Positions 16,751 to 25,647 of a stretch of DNA of 64,000 nt are shown here, one piece after another (position 1 is the first letter of the stretch; each line of letters starts with the position of its first letter). Origin of the DNA: Bdellovibrionales bacterium (GTDB lineage: Bacteria; Bdellovibrionota; UBA1018); assembly GCA_018266355.1 (NCBI GenBank), contig JAFEAP010000029.1, positions 647,414 to 711,413 of the forward strand, written 5' to 3'. The notes below the pieces were generated by a model. That model was not told the DNA's origin, made no database searches, and worked only from the letters and a program-made list of their open reading frames with translations. Made by a program: the position numbers and the translations under genes.

Positions 16751-16860
16751 AAACGGGTCTGTTAAACCCGTCCGACACCAAGCAGCTTGCTTGTAACCTT
16801 GCTCGCCCCTCGAGGGTGGGCTCCGATTCTGGATTTTCGGAATCGTAGGAACCAGAAGGA
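16751..16860 (+). promoter_or_regulatory. Structured leader of the rpsF operon
   Basis: The 110 bases before rpsF contain several small inverted repeats: ACGGGT/ACCCGT around 16753-16771, CAAGC/GCTTG shortly after, CCCTCGAGGG, and CGATTC/GAATCG just before the ribosome site. rpsF messages in many bacteria carry an S6:S18-binding element, and this could be one, but the conserved bulge was not identified with certainty. A promoter was not located. Confidence 0.35.
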
Positions 16861-16869
16861 ATGACCGAA

Positions 16870-17337
16870 ATGGCTAAAGCAGTCGCGGGGAAACTCGCCG
16901 GATACGAAACGACTTTCATCACCCGCCCGGAAATGGGCGACGACGCGCTCCGCGCGCTCACCGACCGTCTCATCTCGATCGTCCCGACGTTCGGCGGCGA
17001 GCTCGTCCTCCAGGAAGACTGGGGCACGAAGCGCCTCGCGTATAAAATCGAAAAAGAAACCCGCGGCCACTACACTTACCTCGTCTACACGGGCGAAGGG
17101 AACATCGTCGCGGAAATCGAGCGGAACCTCCGCATGAACGACTTCGTCATGCGCTTCCTCTCCGTGAACCTCGCGAAGGAATTCGAAAAGGATTCCTTCA
17201 TGAAGCGTCGTGAAGAGATCAAGGCTCAAGCGAAGAAGCGCGAAGAAGAGCGCGAAGCTCGCCGCGAAGAACGCGAAGCCCGCCGCCGTTCGTACGAAGA
17301 GTCGAACGACGAGATGGGCGCCGAAATCGGAGAATAA
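16870..17337 (+). CDS. rpsF: 30S ribosomal protein bS6
   Basis: Small-subunit protein that pairs with bS18 on the platform. The S6 core is clear: YETTFITRPEM, VPTFGGELVLQEDWGTKRLAYKIEKETRGHY and a final RFLSV. It is followed by a 45-residue Arg/Glu/Lys-rich tail, a usual but variable feature of S6. ATG 16861 lies one base from AAGGA, while ATG 16870 lies ten bases from it, so MAKAVAGK is taken as the start (155 residues). First gene of an operon with a DUF2232-like gene and rplI. The usual partner rpsR is not in the operon. Confidence 0.96.
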   Translation: MAKAVAGKLAGYETTFITRPEMGDDALRALTDRLISIVPTFGGELVLQEDWGTKRLAYKIEKETRGHYTYLVYTGEGNIVAEIERNLRMNDFVMRFLSVNLAKEFEKDSFMKRREEIKAQAKKREEEREARREEREARRRSYEESNDEMGAEIGE

Positions 17338-17343
17338 CGTTTC

Positions 17344-18357
17344 GTGAGCGAGGCTCCGATGCCCGCGTCCGATCCGTCTCCCGTCGATCCGATTTCTCCG
17401 CGGCCGTCCCGTCGCGCGCGTTTGCGCGAGCAGGCGCCCGTGGCGAAATTCCTTTTCGCGTGGAACCGGATCGCGCCGTTCTTCGTGAGCGCCGCGCTTT
17501 TCCTGAGCGGATTCTTCGCGGTCTTCTCGCCGCTTCCGTTCCTCATCCTCGGGGTGACGGTCGGAGGATGGTGGCTCGTCGGTGCGCTCGCGACGAACTC
17601 GGCCCTCGTGTACTTCACGAGCGGTTCGACGGTCTTCCAGTTCTACCTGCTGACCGTCGGTTCGATCGGGCTCGTGATGCCGCTGCTGATCCGTCGCCGG
17701 TTCCGGCCCGAGCAGATCGTCGCCCGGACTTGGATCGTGCAGTGGTGCTTGGTCGGCATCTTGATCTGCGTCTACGCGCTCCTGCACGGGGTGACGCCGT
17801 TCGCGGAATTGAAGGCCATTTTCTCGAGTTTTTTCGACGTTTTATTCGCGAGCCTGAGCGACGAAACGCGGAAGCAGCTGCTCGAGAGCTTCGGCGGGGG
17901 AGAGCTCGCCGTCTCGGAATGGCGCCGGCGAACGCTCGTCGAACTCCCGGGTACGCTCGGGATCCTTTGTCTCCTCGTCGCTTGGTTCAATCTCCGGGTC
18001 CTGATCAACCTGAATCCGAACCGGTTCCTCGTTCGGGTCGGGCTCGATCGCCGGGTCTTGAACCGGTGGAAGAATCCCGACTGGCTCGTTTGGCCGACGG
18101 TGGCGTCCTGGGCCATCGTGCTCTTTACCGACGGACGGCCTTCGGAGATCTGTTTAAACATCTTTAAAATCCTGATGGCGGCCTACGGCCTCCAAGGGAT
18201 CGCGATTTTCGGGACGATATTCGAGGCTTGGAAGATCCGGGGACCATTCCGGATGATCCTCTACGCCATTCTCATCATGATCATGCTTCCGCTCCCCCTC
18301 AGTTTCGGGTTCTTCGACCAGTGGTTTGACTTCCGGTCGAAGTTCAGGCAATCGTAG
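17344..18357 (+). CDS. DUF2232-like polytopic membrane protein
   Basis: A 337-residue inner-membrane protein with about seven or eight hydrophobic segments after a Pro/Arg-rich cytoplasmic N-terminus of about 40 residues. The arrangement, and its place between rpsF and rplI, match the YybS/DUF2232 family found in this operon in many bacteria. The C-terminal region (YGLQGIAIFGTIFEAWKI) is the most family-like part. Function is unknown. It begins at GTG six bases after rpsF and is followed by rplI after 26 bases, so it is surely co-transcribed. A thiamine- or S-component-like transporter role has been proposed for related folds, but nothing here tests it. Confidence 0.75.
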   Translation: MSEAPMPASDPSPVDPISPRPSRRARLREQAPVAKFLFAWNRIAPFFVSAALFLSGFFAVFSPLPFLILGVTVGGWWLVGALATNSALVYFTSGSTVFQFYLLTVGSIGLVMPLLIRRRFRPEQIVARTWIVQWCLVGILICVYALLHGVTPFAELKAIFSSFFDVLFASLSDETRKQLLESFGGGELAVSEWRRRTLVELPGTLGILCLLVAWFNLRVLINLNPNRFLVRVGLDRRVLNRWKNPDWLVWPTVASWAIVLFTDGRPSEICLNIFKILMAAYGLQGIAIFGTIFEAWKIRGPFRMILYAILIMIMLPLPLSFGFFDQWFDFRSKFRQS

Positions 18358-18383
18358 ACCTTCAATTTTAAGGAGTTTTTCCC

Positions 18384-18830
18384 ATGCTCGTGATTCTGCG
18401 TGAAAATGTCGAAAATCTGGGTCGCATCGGCGATCTCGTGAACGTCTCCCCGGGCTTCGCCCGCAATTACCTCCTTCCGCGCAAGCTCGTCGCCGTGGCC
18501 GACGCCGCCAACGTGAAGATGATCGAGAACCAACGCAAGGTCCTCGAGAAGAAGCGCCTCGCGGCGCGCGCGGTTTCCGAAGATCTCGCGAAGAAGATTT
18601 CCGATCAGTCGGTCACGATCGCCCGCAAGGTCGGCGAGAACGACAAGCTCTTCGGCTCCGTCACTCAGTCCGACATCGCGGAAGCGCTGAAGAAAACCGG
18701 TCTGAACGTCGAGAAACGCATGATCATCCTCGAGCACCCGATCAAGGCGCTCGGCGTGCACAGCGTGACGATCAAGTTCGACGCCGACGTGACCGCCTCC
18801 GTGAAGGTTTGGATCACGAAGGAAGAATAA
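18384..18830 (+). CDS. rplI: 50S ribosomal protein bL9
   Basis: Large-subunit protein binding 23S rRNA. Starts MLVILRENVENLG with the family signature GDLVNVSPGFARNYLLP, a long connecting helix rich in Lys/Glu/Arg and a C-terminal domain with LFGSVTQSDIAEAL and ITIKF-like VTIKFDADV. 148 residues is exactly the normal length. AAGGAG lies nine bases before the ATG. Last gene before a strong terminator. Confidence 0.98.
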   Translation: MLVILRENVENLGRIGDLVNVSPGFARNYLLPRKLVAVADAANVKMIENQRKVLEKKRLAARAVSEDLAKKISDQSVTIARKVGENDKLFGSVTQSDIAEALKKTGLNVEKRMIILEHPIKALGVHSVTIKFDADVTASVKVWITKEE

Positions 18831-18875
18831 TCTCGGAACTCGTTCGCGAGACTTTCGAGACTAGGAAGTGTATAG

Positions 18876-18912
18876 AAAACCCGGGCGCTCGAAAGCGACC
18901 GGGTTTTTTTTC
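18876..18912 (+). terminator. Strong Rho-independent terminator after rplI
   Basis: AAAACCCGG pairs with CCGGGTTTT, with an inner CGCT-CGAA-AGCG hairpin and one G/A mismatch, followed by nine T residues. It ends the rpsF-rplI operon and separates it from dnaB. Confidence 0.93.
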
Positions 18913-18957
18913 GACGGCGTGAGAACCTCGCCGCGAAACATCCGACGGGGGTAGTAC

Positions 18958-20421
18958 ATGATGGATGATCGGGACGGCCGGTACGGCGACCGCGGACGCG
19001 AGGAACGTCCTCGCGGGCCACGCGTTCCTCCGCATCACCTCGAGGCCGAACGCTCGGTCCTCGGCGCGATCCTCCTGAACAACGAAGCCATCCACCGGGT
19101 CGTGGAGATCGGCATCGAGCCGCGCGACTTCTACCTCGAAGCGCACGGACGGATCTTCGAGACCCTCCATTCGCTCTCGGGCCGCGGCCAGCCGCTCGAT
19201 TTGATCACGCTTTCCTCGGCGCTGCGCGACCGGGGCTGGTACGAGGACATCGGCGGCCAAACCACGCTCACCGCGCTCGTCGAAGACACCTTCTCGATCG
19301 GGAACGTCGTCTACTACGCGAAGATCGTCCGGGAAAAGGCGCTGCTGCGCCGGATGATCGAGATCGCGGGCGACATCACCCGCGACGCGTTCGACGGCGT
19401 CGACGACGTCGAAGTCTTCCTCGACGAGGCCGAAAAGCGCGTATTCTCCGTTTCCGACATCCAACTCACGAAGTCCTTCTCCTCGATGAAGGACATCCTC
19501 GTGAAGAACATCAGCGACATCGAAGAAGCCGCCTCGCGCGGAACGGCCGTCACCGGTCTTCCGACCGGCTTCAACGACTTCGACAAGATGACCGCCGGTC
19601 TCCATCCGGGCCAGCTGATCATCGTCGGCGGACGTCCGGCGATGGGGAAGACCTCGCTCGTCGTCTCGGCCGCCCAGAACGCGGCTTTGTTGCATAAAGG
19701 CGTCGTCATGATCTTCTCCCTCGAAATGTCGAAGGAAGAACTCGTCATGCGGATGCTTTCCTCCCAAGCGCGCATCGATTCGAAGCGCCTCCGCCTCGGC
19801 CGGCTCGTCGACCGCGATTGGCCGCGGCTCGCCCAGGCCGCCGATCAGCTCTCGAAAGCGAAGATCTTCATCGACGATTCCGGCGCGCTCACCGTGATGG
19901 ACATGCGCGCGCGGTGTCGCCGTCTCATGGCCCAGGAAAAGAAACTCGACCTCATCGTCGTCGATTACCTCCAGCTCATGCAGGGTTCGAAGTCCGGTCG
20001 GAACGACGGTTCTCGCGAGAAGGAAATCTCCGAGATCTCGCGGAACTTGAAGTCGCTCGCGAAGGAACTGAAGGTGCCGATCATCGGTCTCTCCCAGCTC
20101 TCCCGCGCGCTCGAGTCGCGGCCGGACAAACGCCCGATGCTCTCCGACCTTCGCGAATCCGGAGCCATCGAGCAGGACGCTGACTTGGTCGGCTTCGTTT
20201 ACCGGGACGAGTACTATAATAAGGATTCCGAAGACCGGGGCATCGCGGAATTCATCGTCGCGAAGCACCGGGCAGGCGAAACGGGCACCGTGCGTCTCGC
20301 GTTCATGGGCGAGTACACCCTCTTCGCGAACCTGGCTGGCGATATGCCGGGCTCGCCGGTTCCGAACGGACCGGGCGGCGGGGGCGGAGGAATTCGCCCG
20401 CGAGACGATATCCAACTCTGA
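18958..20421 (+). CDS. dnaB: Replicative DNA helicase DnaB
   Basis: Hexameric 5'-3' helicase at the replication fork. After a Gly/Arg/Asp-rich N-terminal extension (about 25 residues) comes the DnaB N-domain (PPHHLEAERSVLGAILL) and the RecA-like C-domain. That domain has Walker A GGRPAMGKTS, Walker B DLIVVDYLQLM, the SLEMSKEEL segment and LSQLSRALESRPDKRPMLSDLRESG. The C-terminus has a Gly-rich stretch before RPRDDIQL. 487 residues, no intein. It follows the rplI terminator and so needs its own promoter in the 45-base gap or read-through. Confidence 0.97.
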   Translation: MMDDRDGRYGDRGREERPRGPRVPPHHLEAERSVLGAILLNNEAIHRVVEIGIEPRDFYLEAHGRIFETLHSLSGRGQPLDLITLSSALRDRGWYEDIGGQTTLTALVEDTFSIGNVVYYAKIVREKALLRRMIEIAGDITRDAFDGVDDVEVFLDEAEKRVFSVSDIQLTKSFSSMKDILVKNISDIEEAASRGTAVTGLPTGFNDFDKMTAGLHPGQLIIVGGRPAMGKTSLVVSAAQNAALLHKGVVMIFSLEMSKEELVMRMLSSQARIDSKRLRLGRLVDRDWPRLAQAADQLSKAKIFIDDSGALTVMDMRARCRRLMAQEKKLDLIVVDYLQLMQGSKSGRNDGSREKEISEISRNLKSLAKELKVPIIGLSQLSRALESRPDKRPMLSDLRESGAIEQDADLVGFVYRDEYYNKDSEDRGIAEFIVAKHRAGETGTVRLAFMGEYTLFANLAGDMPGSPVPNGPGGGGGGIRPRDDIQL

Positions 20422-20443
20422 TTTTCAATGGGGCTTGAACCTA

Positions 20444-20458
20444 AAATCATTATGATTT
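20444..20458. promoter_or_regulatory. 15-bp AT palindrome upstream of the large lipoprotein gene
   Basis: AAATCAT-T-ATGATTT is a perfect palindrome in a 109-base AT-rich spacer between dnaB and the lipoprotein gene. It could be an operator or part of a weak terminator for dnaB. No flanking T-run or clear -35/-10 pair decides. Confidence 0.3.
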
Positions 20459-20530
20459 CATAGTGTTTACGCGATTTGAGCTTTTAAGTTTTACTCGCCT
20501 TTAACTTCAACGTGCGGTAAATACCGGCTG

Positions 20531-23500
20531 TTGAACTCAGGTATTATTCCCCGTCATTTCCTCCGGCTAGCCTTGCTCGGCGTCGTTTTCGCGACTTCCG
20601 GGTGTTCAGTCGATATGTTCTCGAAGACGGACGCCGATCCCGGCGTGATCGGGCGGGAGAAATACCGTGCAGTCCGTCCGGAGTGCACGGGATTGAAACT
20701 CCAGAGCCCGGTTCTCGATTCAGCGAGTTTCCGTAAGCTCGTCGAGTGTTTCGGCGCGAACGGATCGATTCCGGAAATCGCGCAGCTCGTTTCCGACGCT
20801 TCCGATTCGACGATCCGCCAGACGGTCGATCTCCTGAACGCGACCTTTCTCTCCGATGCGGACGTGCGCGCCGATTCGCGCGGAATCGTGCGCGCGTTGA
20901 AGAAATCCGGACGGTGGGAACCGGCGCTCGCGGGGTTCGCGCCCGCGTTTTCCGATCCGGCGCGGATCCGGGCGCTCGTGCGTCTGCTCTCCCTCGGTGG
21001 GCGCGACCCTCAGATCGTGAAGACGGTCCAATCCTTCGACCCGGCGGACACCCTTGCGGGTTTCGAATTGATCTCTCGGCTCGTGCGCACGCGGGCGTTC
21101 GCGGAGCTCTCGCGCAAGGTCCAGGACGATCCGCTCACTCCGGCCGAACGCGCGCGGCTCCTCGACCTTCTCACGGATTTCTTCCGGCGCCCGACGCCTT
21201 ATCGTTCGGCGAATCGGCTTTTCACCGACATGGCTGCGGGGAAATCCGCGCCGGTTTGGGACTTCGCCTTCGGCTCCGGGGAACAAAGCGGGGGCGCGCT
21301 CCTCGATTCGATGGCCCGCTTCGGGACGCTCCTGCACGAATACGCCGGTCCGGACGGACTCGCTTCGCTCGCGCGGCTCCACCGGGGATTCCATCATCCG
21401 ATCGCGTGTTGGGGCGAGGGGAAGGTCTTTCCGGAACCTTGGACGAATCTCGAACGCGAGCTCTCGGTTCACGCCGCGGCCGGCGATTCGGCGTTCCGCG
21501 ACTTCATCGGCCGCTTCGCACCGCTCACCGCGCTCGCGGTGCCCGGGATCTGCGAACTTCCTCCCGAGTTCATCGCCGAATATCCGAGCATCCTCCGACT
21601 CACCGTCGGCCGCGCGGGCGGCGAGCACCTCGGCGTGCTTTCGCGCATCCTGACCGGCGGATTCGGCGTTTCGGCGGGCTACTTCGTCGGCGAATGGGGA
21701 GACTCGCTCGCGGAAGCGCTGCGGATCCTCGAGGCGAAGCCGTGGTTCGGCGATCTCGTGCTGCTCTTCGGGGAGTTCGACGGAGGCGACCGCGAGTTGA
21801 TCGCGGGTTGGATGAACGCACTCCTGCGTGAACGCGCGATCTGGACGGCGGTCACCGCGACGTTCCGGGAACAAGACCTCGATCCGGTTTTCGCGGACAT
21901 CGGCGCCGTACTCGGCGCTTCGCCGGGCGAGCTCGCGTCGATGCTCGACGCGATCCAGGAACTCTTCGCCTCGGCGAAGGTCCATCCCTGGTTCGAGGGT
22001 TGGAAGAAGATCGCCGCGAATTCGGACGCGAACGGGATCCGTTCCCTCGCCGACCTCGACTCGTTCCCCGCCGCGGCGAAAGCCGTCGGCCGGATGGCCG
22101 AGGACGGTCGACTGGCCGCGATCCTCGGCGACGTGCTCGAGCTGCTTTACGGGGGCGAACGGAGCGGGGAGCGCGGCCCGGGCCGCGAGTCGCGCGCGCC
22201 CGTCGCGGTCGTCGCAGAGAGTTACGTCGCGAAGTCGCCGCGCCACGCGTTCGCCGGGTCGGACCTGCGCTCGGTCGAAAGCCCCGCGCCATTCGACGAT
22301 TCGCTAAAGGCCTGCGCGCGCCTCGACCTCGGGAAGCCGGCTTCCGCGCAGTGGGAGACTTACCAAACCTGCGTCGCGGGCGGCGGCGTCGACGCGCACT
22401 CCTTCGCGGGCCTCCGCGCAGGAACGGACTGGACGATCGTCGAAGACGGAAAGACCGTCTCGCTCTTTTCCTTTTTCGTCGCGAGCGCGGTGAAGCTCCC
22501 GCTTTCGACGGCCGAACGGCGCACGCTCGTCGCGATGGTTTCCGGCGGGATTCCCGGATTGCCGGGACTATCCGCGGACTCGGTTCGCGAGGCCGTCGCG
22601 GGAGTTCGCGCGCGACTCGGAACCGCGCCGGGCGGGGCGCCGACGCGGATCTTCGCGATCCTCGGCCGGCTTCGGGGCTCGCTCGGATTATCGGCCGCGC
22701 ATTTCGAGAAGTTCTTCGGCGGAGTCGAGCGCATGCTCGAAGACGCGCGATTCGCGCCGCTCGCGCGGGCGATCCGCGCGCTCGAGGATCCGGCGAAGTC
22801 GGGGCGCGATGCGCGCGTCGGTCCGGCGCCGATGCCGCCCGCGGGTGATACCGCGGCGTGGGTGCGTGCGCTCGAATGCGAGCCGGAATCCGGCCGCGCG
22901 GCGGCTCGCGCGAACGAGATCGGCCGCGAATTCTCCGAAGGGGTGCTCGGATGGGAACGTCCGGGCGGGAAACTCCCGCTCGAGTGGGACGCCCGCGAGC
23001 TGCGTCCGAGACTTCGGGAGTTCGCCGAATCGCTCGCTTCGCCGGCGCTTCGTGCGGGACTCTACGCGTGGCTCGAATCGCTCGACGCGAAGGAAACCGC
23101 GCGCTGGTTCGCCGATCGCGCGAACGATCCGCGGTTGGTCGCGGTGATGGATCCCGAGACGAAACGGCTCCGCGTGAGGTGGATGACCTCGCTCGACCGG
23201 TTCGAATCGATCCTCGTGAACTCGAATTTCTCCTATCTCTTGAACGGGAACTACGGACTGAAATTCATCGGAAAGTTCGCGGAAGCCTGGGGCGACGAAC
23301 CGCGAAATCGCTGGCCTCGCGAGATCCAGGAACGTTATTCGGGACGCAAGACCCCGCCGACGCTCGCGGACGTCGCCGGCGAAGTCGAGAATTTCCTCGA
23401 TTGGTTCGAAAAGTTCGGGGGGATCCCCTCCGTTCTCTCCTGCGTCGCGAAGGACGGTCCGATCGCGAAGGTCGCCTTCGAGGATCCTTGGGCGACGGCG

Positions 23501-24541
23501 CCCGACCTGCTGATTCCTTTCGACGTGAAGGCGAAGGCCTTCAATTTGAAACAGACGCTTTCCGTCGTGCGCGAGAATCTTCCGGGAAGCGGAACGGCCG
23601 CGGCCGGCGGGATGCGGATGCTTCGCGATCTTTTCTGGGCGATCTATTCCTCCGCTCCCCGGTCCGATCGCGACGCGAACGACGGCGATCGCAATCCGCT
23701 TCGCTTCCTCCAGCGCGCGGGCGATCTCGGAATCCTCCGCTCCGCGAGCCGGGGGCTTCAGTCGATGGAATTCGCATCCGAACGCGCCGCGCTCGAAGAC
23801 GCGTTCGCGAGTTTGCGCGCGCTCGTCGCGGAGCCGGCTTTCGATCGCGTCCTCGCTAAGACCGTCGCGCGGTCGAGCGCCCTCGAACGGATGGTGGACG
23901 CCGCCTACTCGGACTCGGCGTTCGATTTCGGCGCGCTCGCGAATTCCGCGCTGAGCGGAATCGCCGCGGATCGCGCGCTCGGCGTGATGCCGGCCGTCCT
24001 TCGTTTCGTCGATCCGCTGCTCGGATCCGCGGACGGCGGGGACTTCCCCGAACTCCTCGTCGCGGATCTCGTGCGCGAAGCCGGACGGGGCGACCGCGCC
24101 CGACGGCTCACGACCTTACGGCCCGTCTCGGCGAGGGCGCGGGCGACGCTCGCGGGAATGGGCGGATTCGCGGAAAACCGGATCCTCTCGGCCCTCGGCG
24201 CGTTTCCGCTGCGCGAGGCCGTGAAACTCCTCGACCGCGACGCCGACCTTCGCGACCAGTTTCTCGCGGAAGGGCGCCGCTGGTTCGCACGTCAATCCGA
24301 TGGCGAACGCGGCGCGACCGAGACGCCGTCCGCGATGATGGATCTCCTGCTCTCCGAGGATCATCCTGAAGTGCGCCGGGCGATCGGCCTCTGGTGCGGG
24401 GCGAGCGCCGGTCGAGCCGTGTACGAACTTTCGAGTCGTCCGGATGAAGCACTTTTAATGGTCGACGGTCTGCTCCAAGCGGGCGACTCTCCGGTCTTCG
24501 CGGATTTCCTCGAAGCGCTGATTCGCGAGCTGCGGAATTAG
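20531..24541 (+). CDS. Very large lipoprotein of unknown function
   Basis: A 1336-residue protein with an N-terminal lipoprotein signal: basic RHFLR, hydrophobic core, lipobox TSGC with the lipidated Cys at about residue 25. The residue after Cys is Ser, which fits outer-membrane sorting in enteric rules. The mature part is long, rich in Ala, Arg, Asp and Leu, mostly helical by eye, and without repeats or catalytic motifs that could be recognised. Cys occurs sparsely. The only plausible start is TTG 20531, because the frame is closed upstream at 20477 and the next ATG lies after the lipobox. It precedes the moxR/Bat operon by 94 bases and may be expressed with it. Confidence 0.75.
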   Translation: MNSGIIPRHFLRLALLGVVFATSGCSVDMFSKTDADPGVIGREKYRAVRPECTGLKLQSPVLDSASFRKLVECFGANGSIPEIAQLVSDASDSTIRQTVDLLNATFLSDADVRADSRGIVRALKKSGRWEPALAGFAPAFSDPARIRALVRLLSLGGRDPQIVKTVQSFDPADTLAGFELISRLVRTRAFAELSRKVQDDPLTPAERARLLDLLTDFFRRPTPYRSANRLFTDMAAGKSAPVWDFAFGSGEQSGGALLDSMARFGTLLHEYAGPDGLASLARLHRGFHHPIACWGEGKVFPEPWTNLERELSVHAAAGDSAFRDFIGRFAPLTALAVPGICELPPEFIAEYPSILRLTVGRAGGEHLGVLSRILTGGFGVSAGYFVGEWGDSLAEALRILEAKPWFGDLVLLFGEFDGGDRELIAGWMNALLRERAIWTAVTATFREQDLDPVFADIGAVLGASPGELASMLDAIQELFASAKVHPWFEGWKKIAANSDANGIRSLADLDSFPAAAKAVGRMAEDGRLAAILGDVLELLYGGERSGERGPGRESRAPVAVVAESYVAKSPRHAFAGSDLRSVESPAPFDDSLKACARLDLGKPASAQWETYQTCVAGGGVDAHSFAGLRAGTDWTIVEDGKTVSLFSFFVASAVKLPLSTAERRTLVAMVSGGIPGLPGLSADSVREAVAGVRARLGTAPGGAPTRIFAILGRLRGSLGLSAAHFEKFFGGVERMLEDARFAPLARAIRALEDPAKSGRDARVGPAPMPPAGDTAAWVRALECEPESGRAAARANEIGREFSEGVLGWERPGGKLPLEWDARELRPRLREFAESLASPALRAGLYAWLESLDAKETARWFADRANDPRLVAVMDPETKRLRVRWMTSLDRFESILVNSNFSYLLNGNYGLKFIGKFAEAWGDEPRNRWPREIQERYSGRKTPPTLADVAGEVENFLDWFEKFGGIPSVLSCVAKDGPIAKVAFEDPWATAPDLLIPFDVKAKAFNLKQTLSVVRENLPGSGTAAAGGMRMLRDLFWAIYSSAPRSDRDANDGDRNPLRFLQRAGDLGILRSASRGLQSMEFASERAALEDAFASLRALVAEPAFDRVLAKTVARSSALERMVDAAYSDSAFDFGALANSALSGIAADRALGVMPAVLRFVDPLLGSADGGDFPELLVADLVREAGRGDRARRLTTLRPVSARARATLAGMGGFAENRILSALGAFPLREAVKLLDRDADLRDQFLAEGRRWFARQSDGERGATETPSAMMDLLLSEDHPEVRRAIGLWCGASAGRAVYELSSRPDEALLMVDGLLQAGDSPVFADFLEALIRELRN

Positions 24542-24635
24542 CGGCGGATTAAAAACGAGCGCCTTCGGCGTTAAATCTGTTTGACGCGCGACTTCCGGAT
24601 TGAAGATCCCCCCGCCCGGGCGGAAAATCATCTTC

Positions 24636-25628
24636 ATGTCTACAACCGATATCCAATCCCTTACCGAAGAGATCAAAACGCGCAGCAAATTCGTCGACGA
24701 AGTGCTCGCGGAAGCTTCCCAAGTCGTCGTCGGCCAGCGCGTTCTCCTCGAGCGCCTCATCATGGCGCTTCTTTGCGACGGTCATGTGCTCCTCGAAGGT
24801 CTGCCCGGCCTCGCGAAGACGCTGACGGTGAAAACGCTCGCCGACATCATCCACGCCCAGTTCCAGCGCATCCAGTTCACGCCGGATCTGATGCCCGCCG
24901 ATCTCGTCGGCACGATGATCTTCAATCCGAAATCGGGCGAGTTCACGCCGAAAAAGGGACCGATCTTCGCGAACCTCGTCCTCGCCGACGAAATCAATCG
25001 CGCGCCCGCGAAAGTCCAGAGCGCGCTTCTCGAGGCGATGGGCGAACACCAAGTCACGATCGGCGACACGACCTACGCGCTCGACGATCCGTTCGTCGTC
25101 CTCGCGACCCAAAACCCGATCGAACAGGAAGGGACCTATCCGCTCCCGGAAGCCCAGCTCGATCGCTTCCTCTTCAAGGTGAAGGTCGGCTACCCGTCGC
25201 TTACCGAGGAGAAGAACATCCTGAACCGGATGTCGGGCGTCTCCTACTCGAAGGCGCGGAAGATCTGCCACCCGGACACGATCCTCCAGTCGCGCGAGCT
25301 CTGCGCGAAGATCTACATGGACGAGAAACTCAAGGACTACATCCTCTCGCTCGTCTTCGCGACCCGCTTCCCCGAGAAATACGGTCTCGACAGCATCAAG
25401 CACTATCTCTCGGTCGGCGCTTCCCCGCGCGCGACGATCGCGCTCGCGAAAGCGGCGCGGGCGAGCGCGTTCATCCGCCATCGCGGATTCGTCACGCCGG
25501 AAGACGTGAAGACGATCGCGTACGACGTCCTTCGGCATCGCCTGATCCTCTCGTTCGAAGCGGAAGCGGAAGGCGTGGATTCGGAGACCATCGTGAAGCG
25601 GATCCTCGAGCAAATCGAGGTCCCGTAA
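24636..25628 (+). CDS. moxR: MoxR-family AAA+ ATPase
   Basis: Cytoplasmic AAA+ chaperone-like ATPase of the MoxR family that usually works with VWA proteins. Walker A GLPGLAKT is at about residue 55, Walker B-type LVLADEINRA at about 115, sensor 1 LATQNPIEQEGTYPLPEAQLDRF at about 155, and sensor 2 GASPRATIAL near 275. 330 residues from the ATG at 24636, typical. An upstream TTG at 24600 is in frame but less likely. It leads a tightly packed operon: DUF58, membrane protein, BatA, BatB/C, BatD. Confidence 0.95.
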   Translation: MSTTDIQSLTEEIKTRSKFVDEVLAEASQVVVGQRVLLERLIMALLCDGHVLLEGLPGLAKTLTVKTLADIIHAQFQRIQFTPDLMPADLVGTMIFNPKSGEFTPKKGPIFANLVLADEINRAPAKVQSALLEAMGEHQVTIGDTTYALDDPFVVLATQNPIEQEGTYPLPEAQLDRFLFKVKVGYPSLTEEKNILNRMSGVSYSKARKICHPDTILQSRELCAKIYMDEKLKDYILSLVFATRFPEKYGLDSIKHYLSVGASPRATIALAKAARASAFIRHRGFVTPEDVKTIAYDVLRHRLILSFEAEAEGVDSETIVKRILEQIEVP

Positions 25629-25647
25629 GGAATTCGGCGGGATCGCG

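Noticed and set aside
20720..22246. Reverse open frame of about 500 codons opposite the lipoprotein gene
   Set aside because: The forward frame has a lipobox and a much longer uninterrupted frame. The reverse one is Arg/Glu-rich without a signal.
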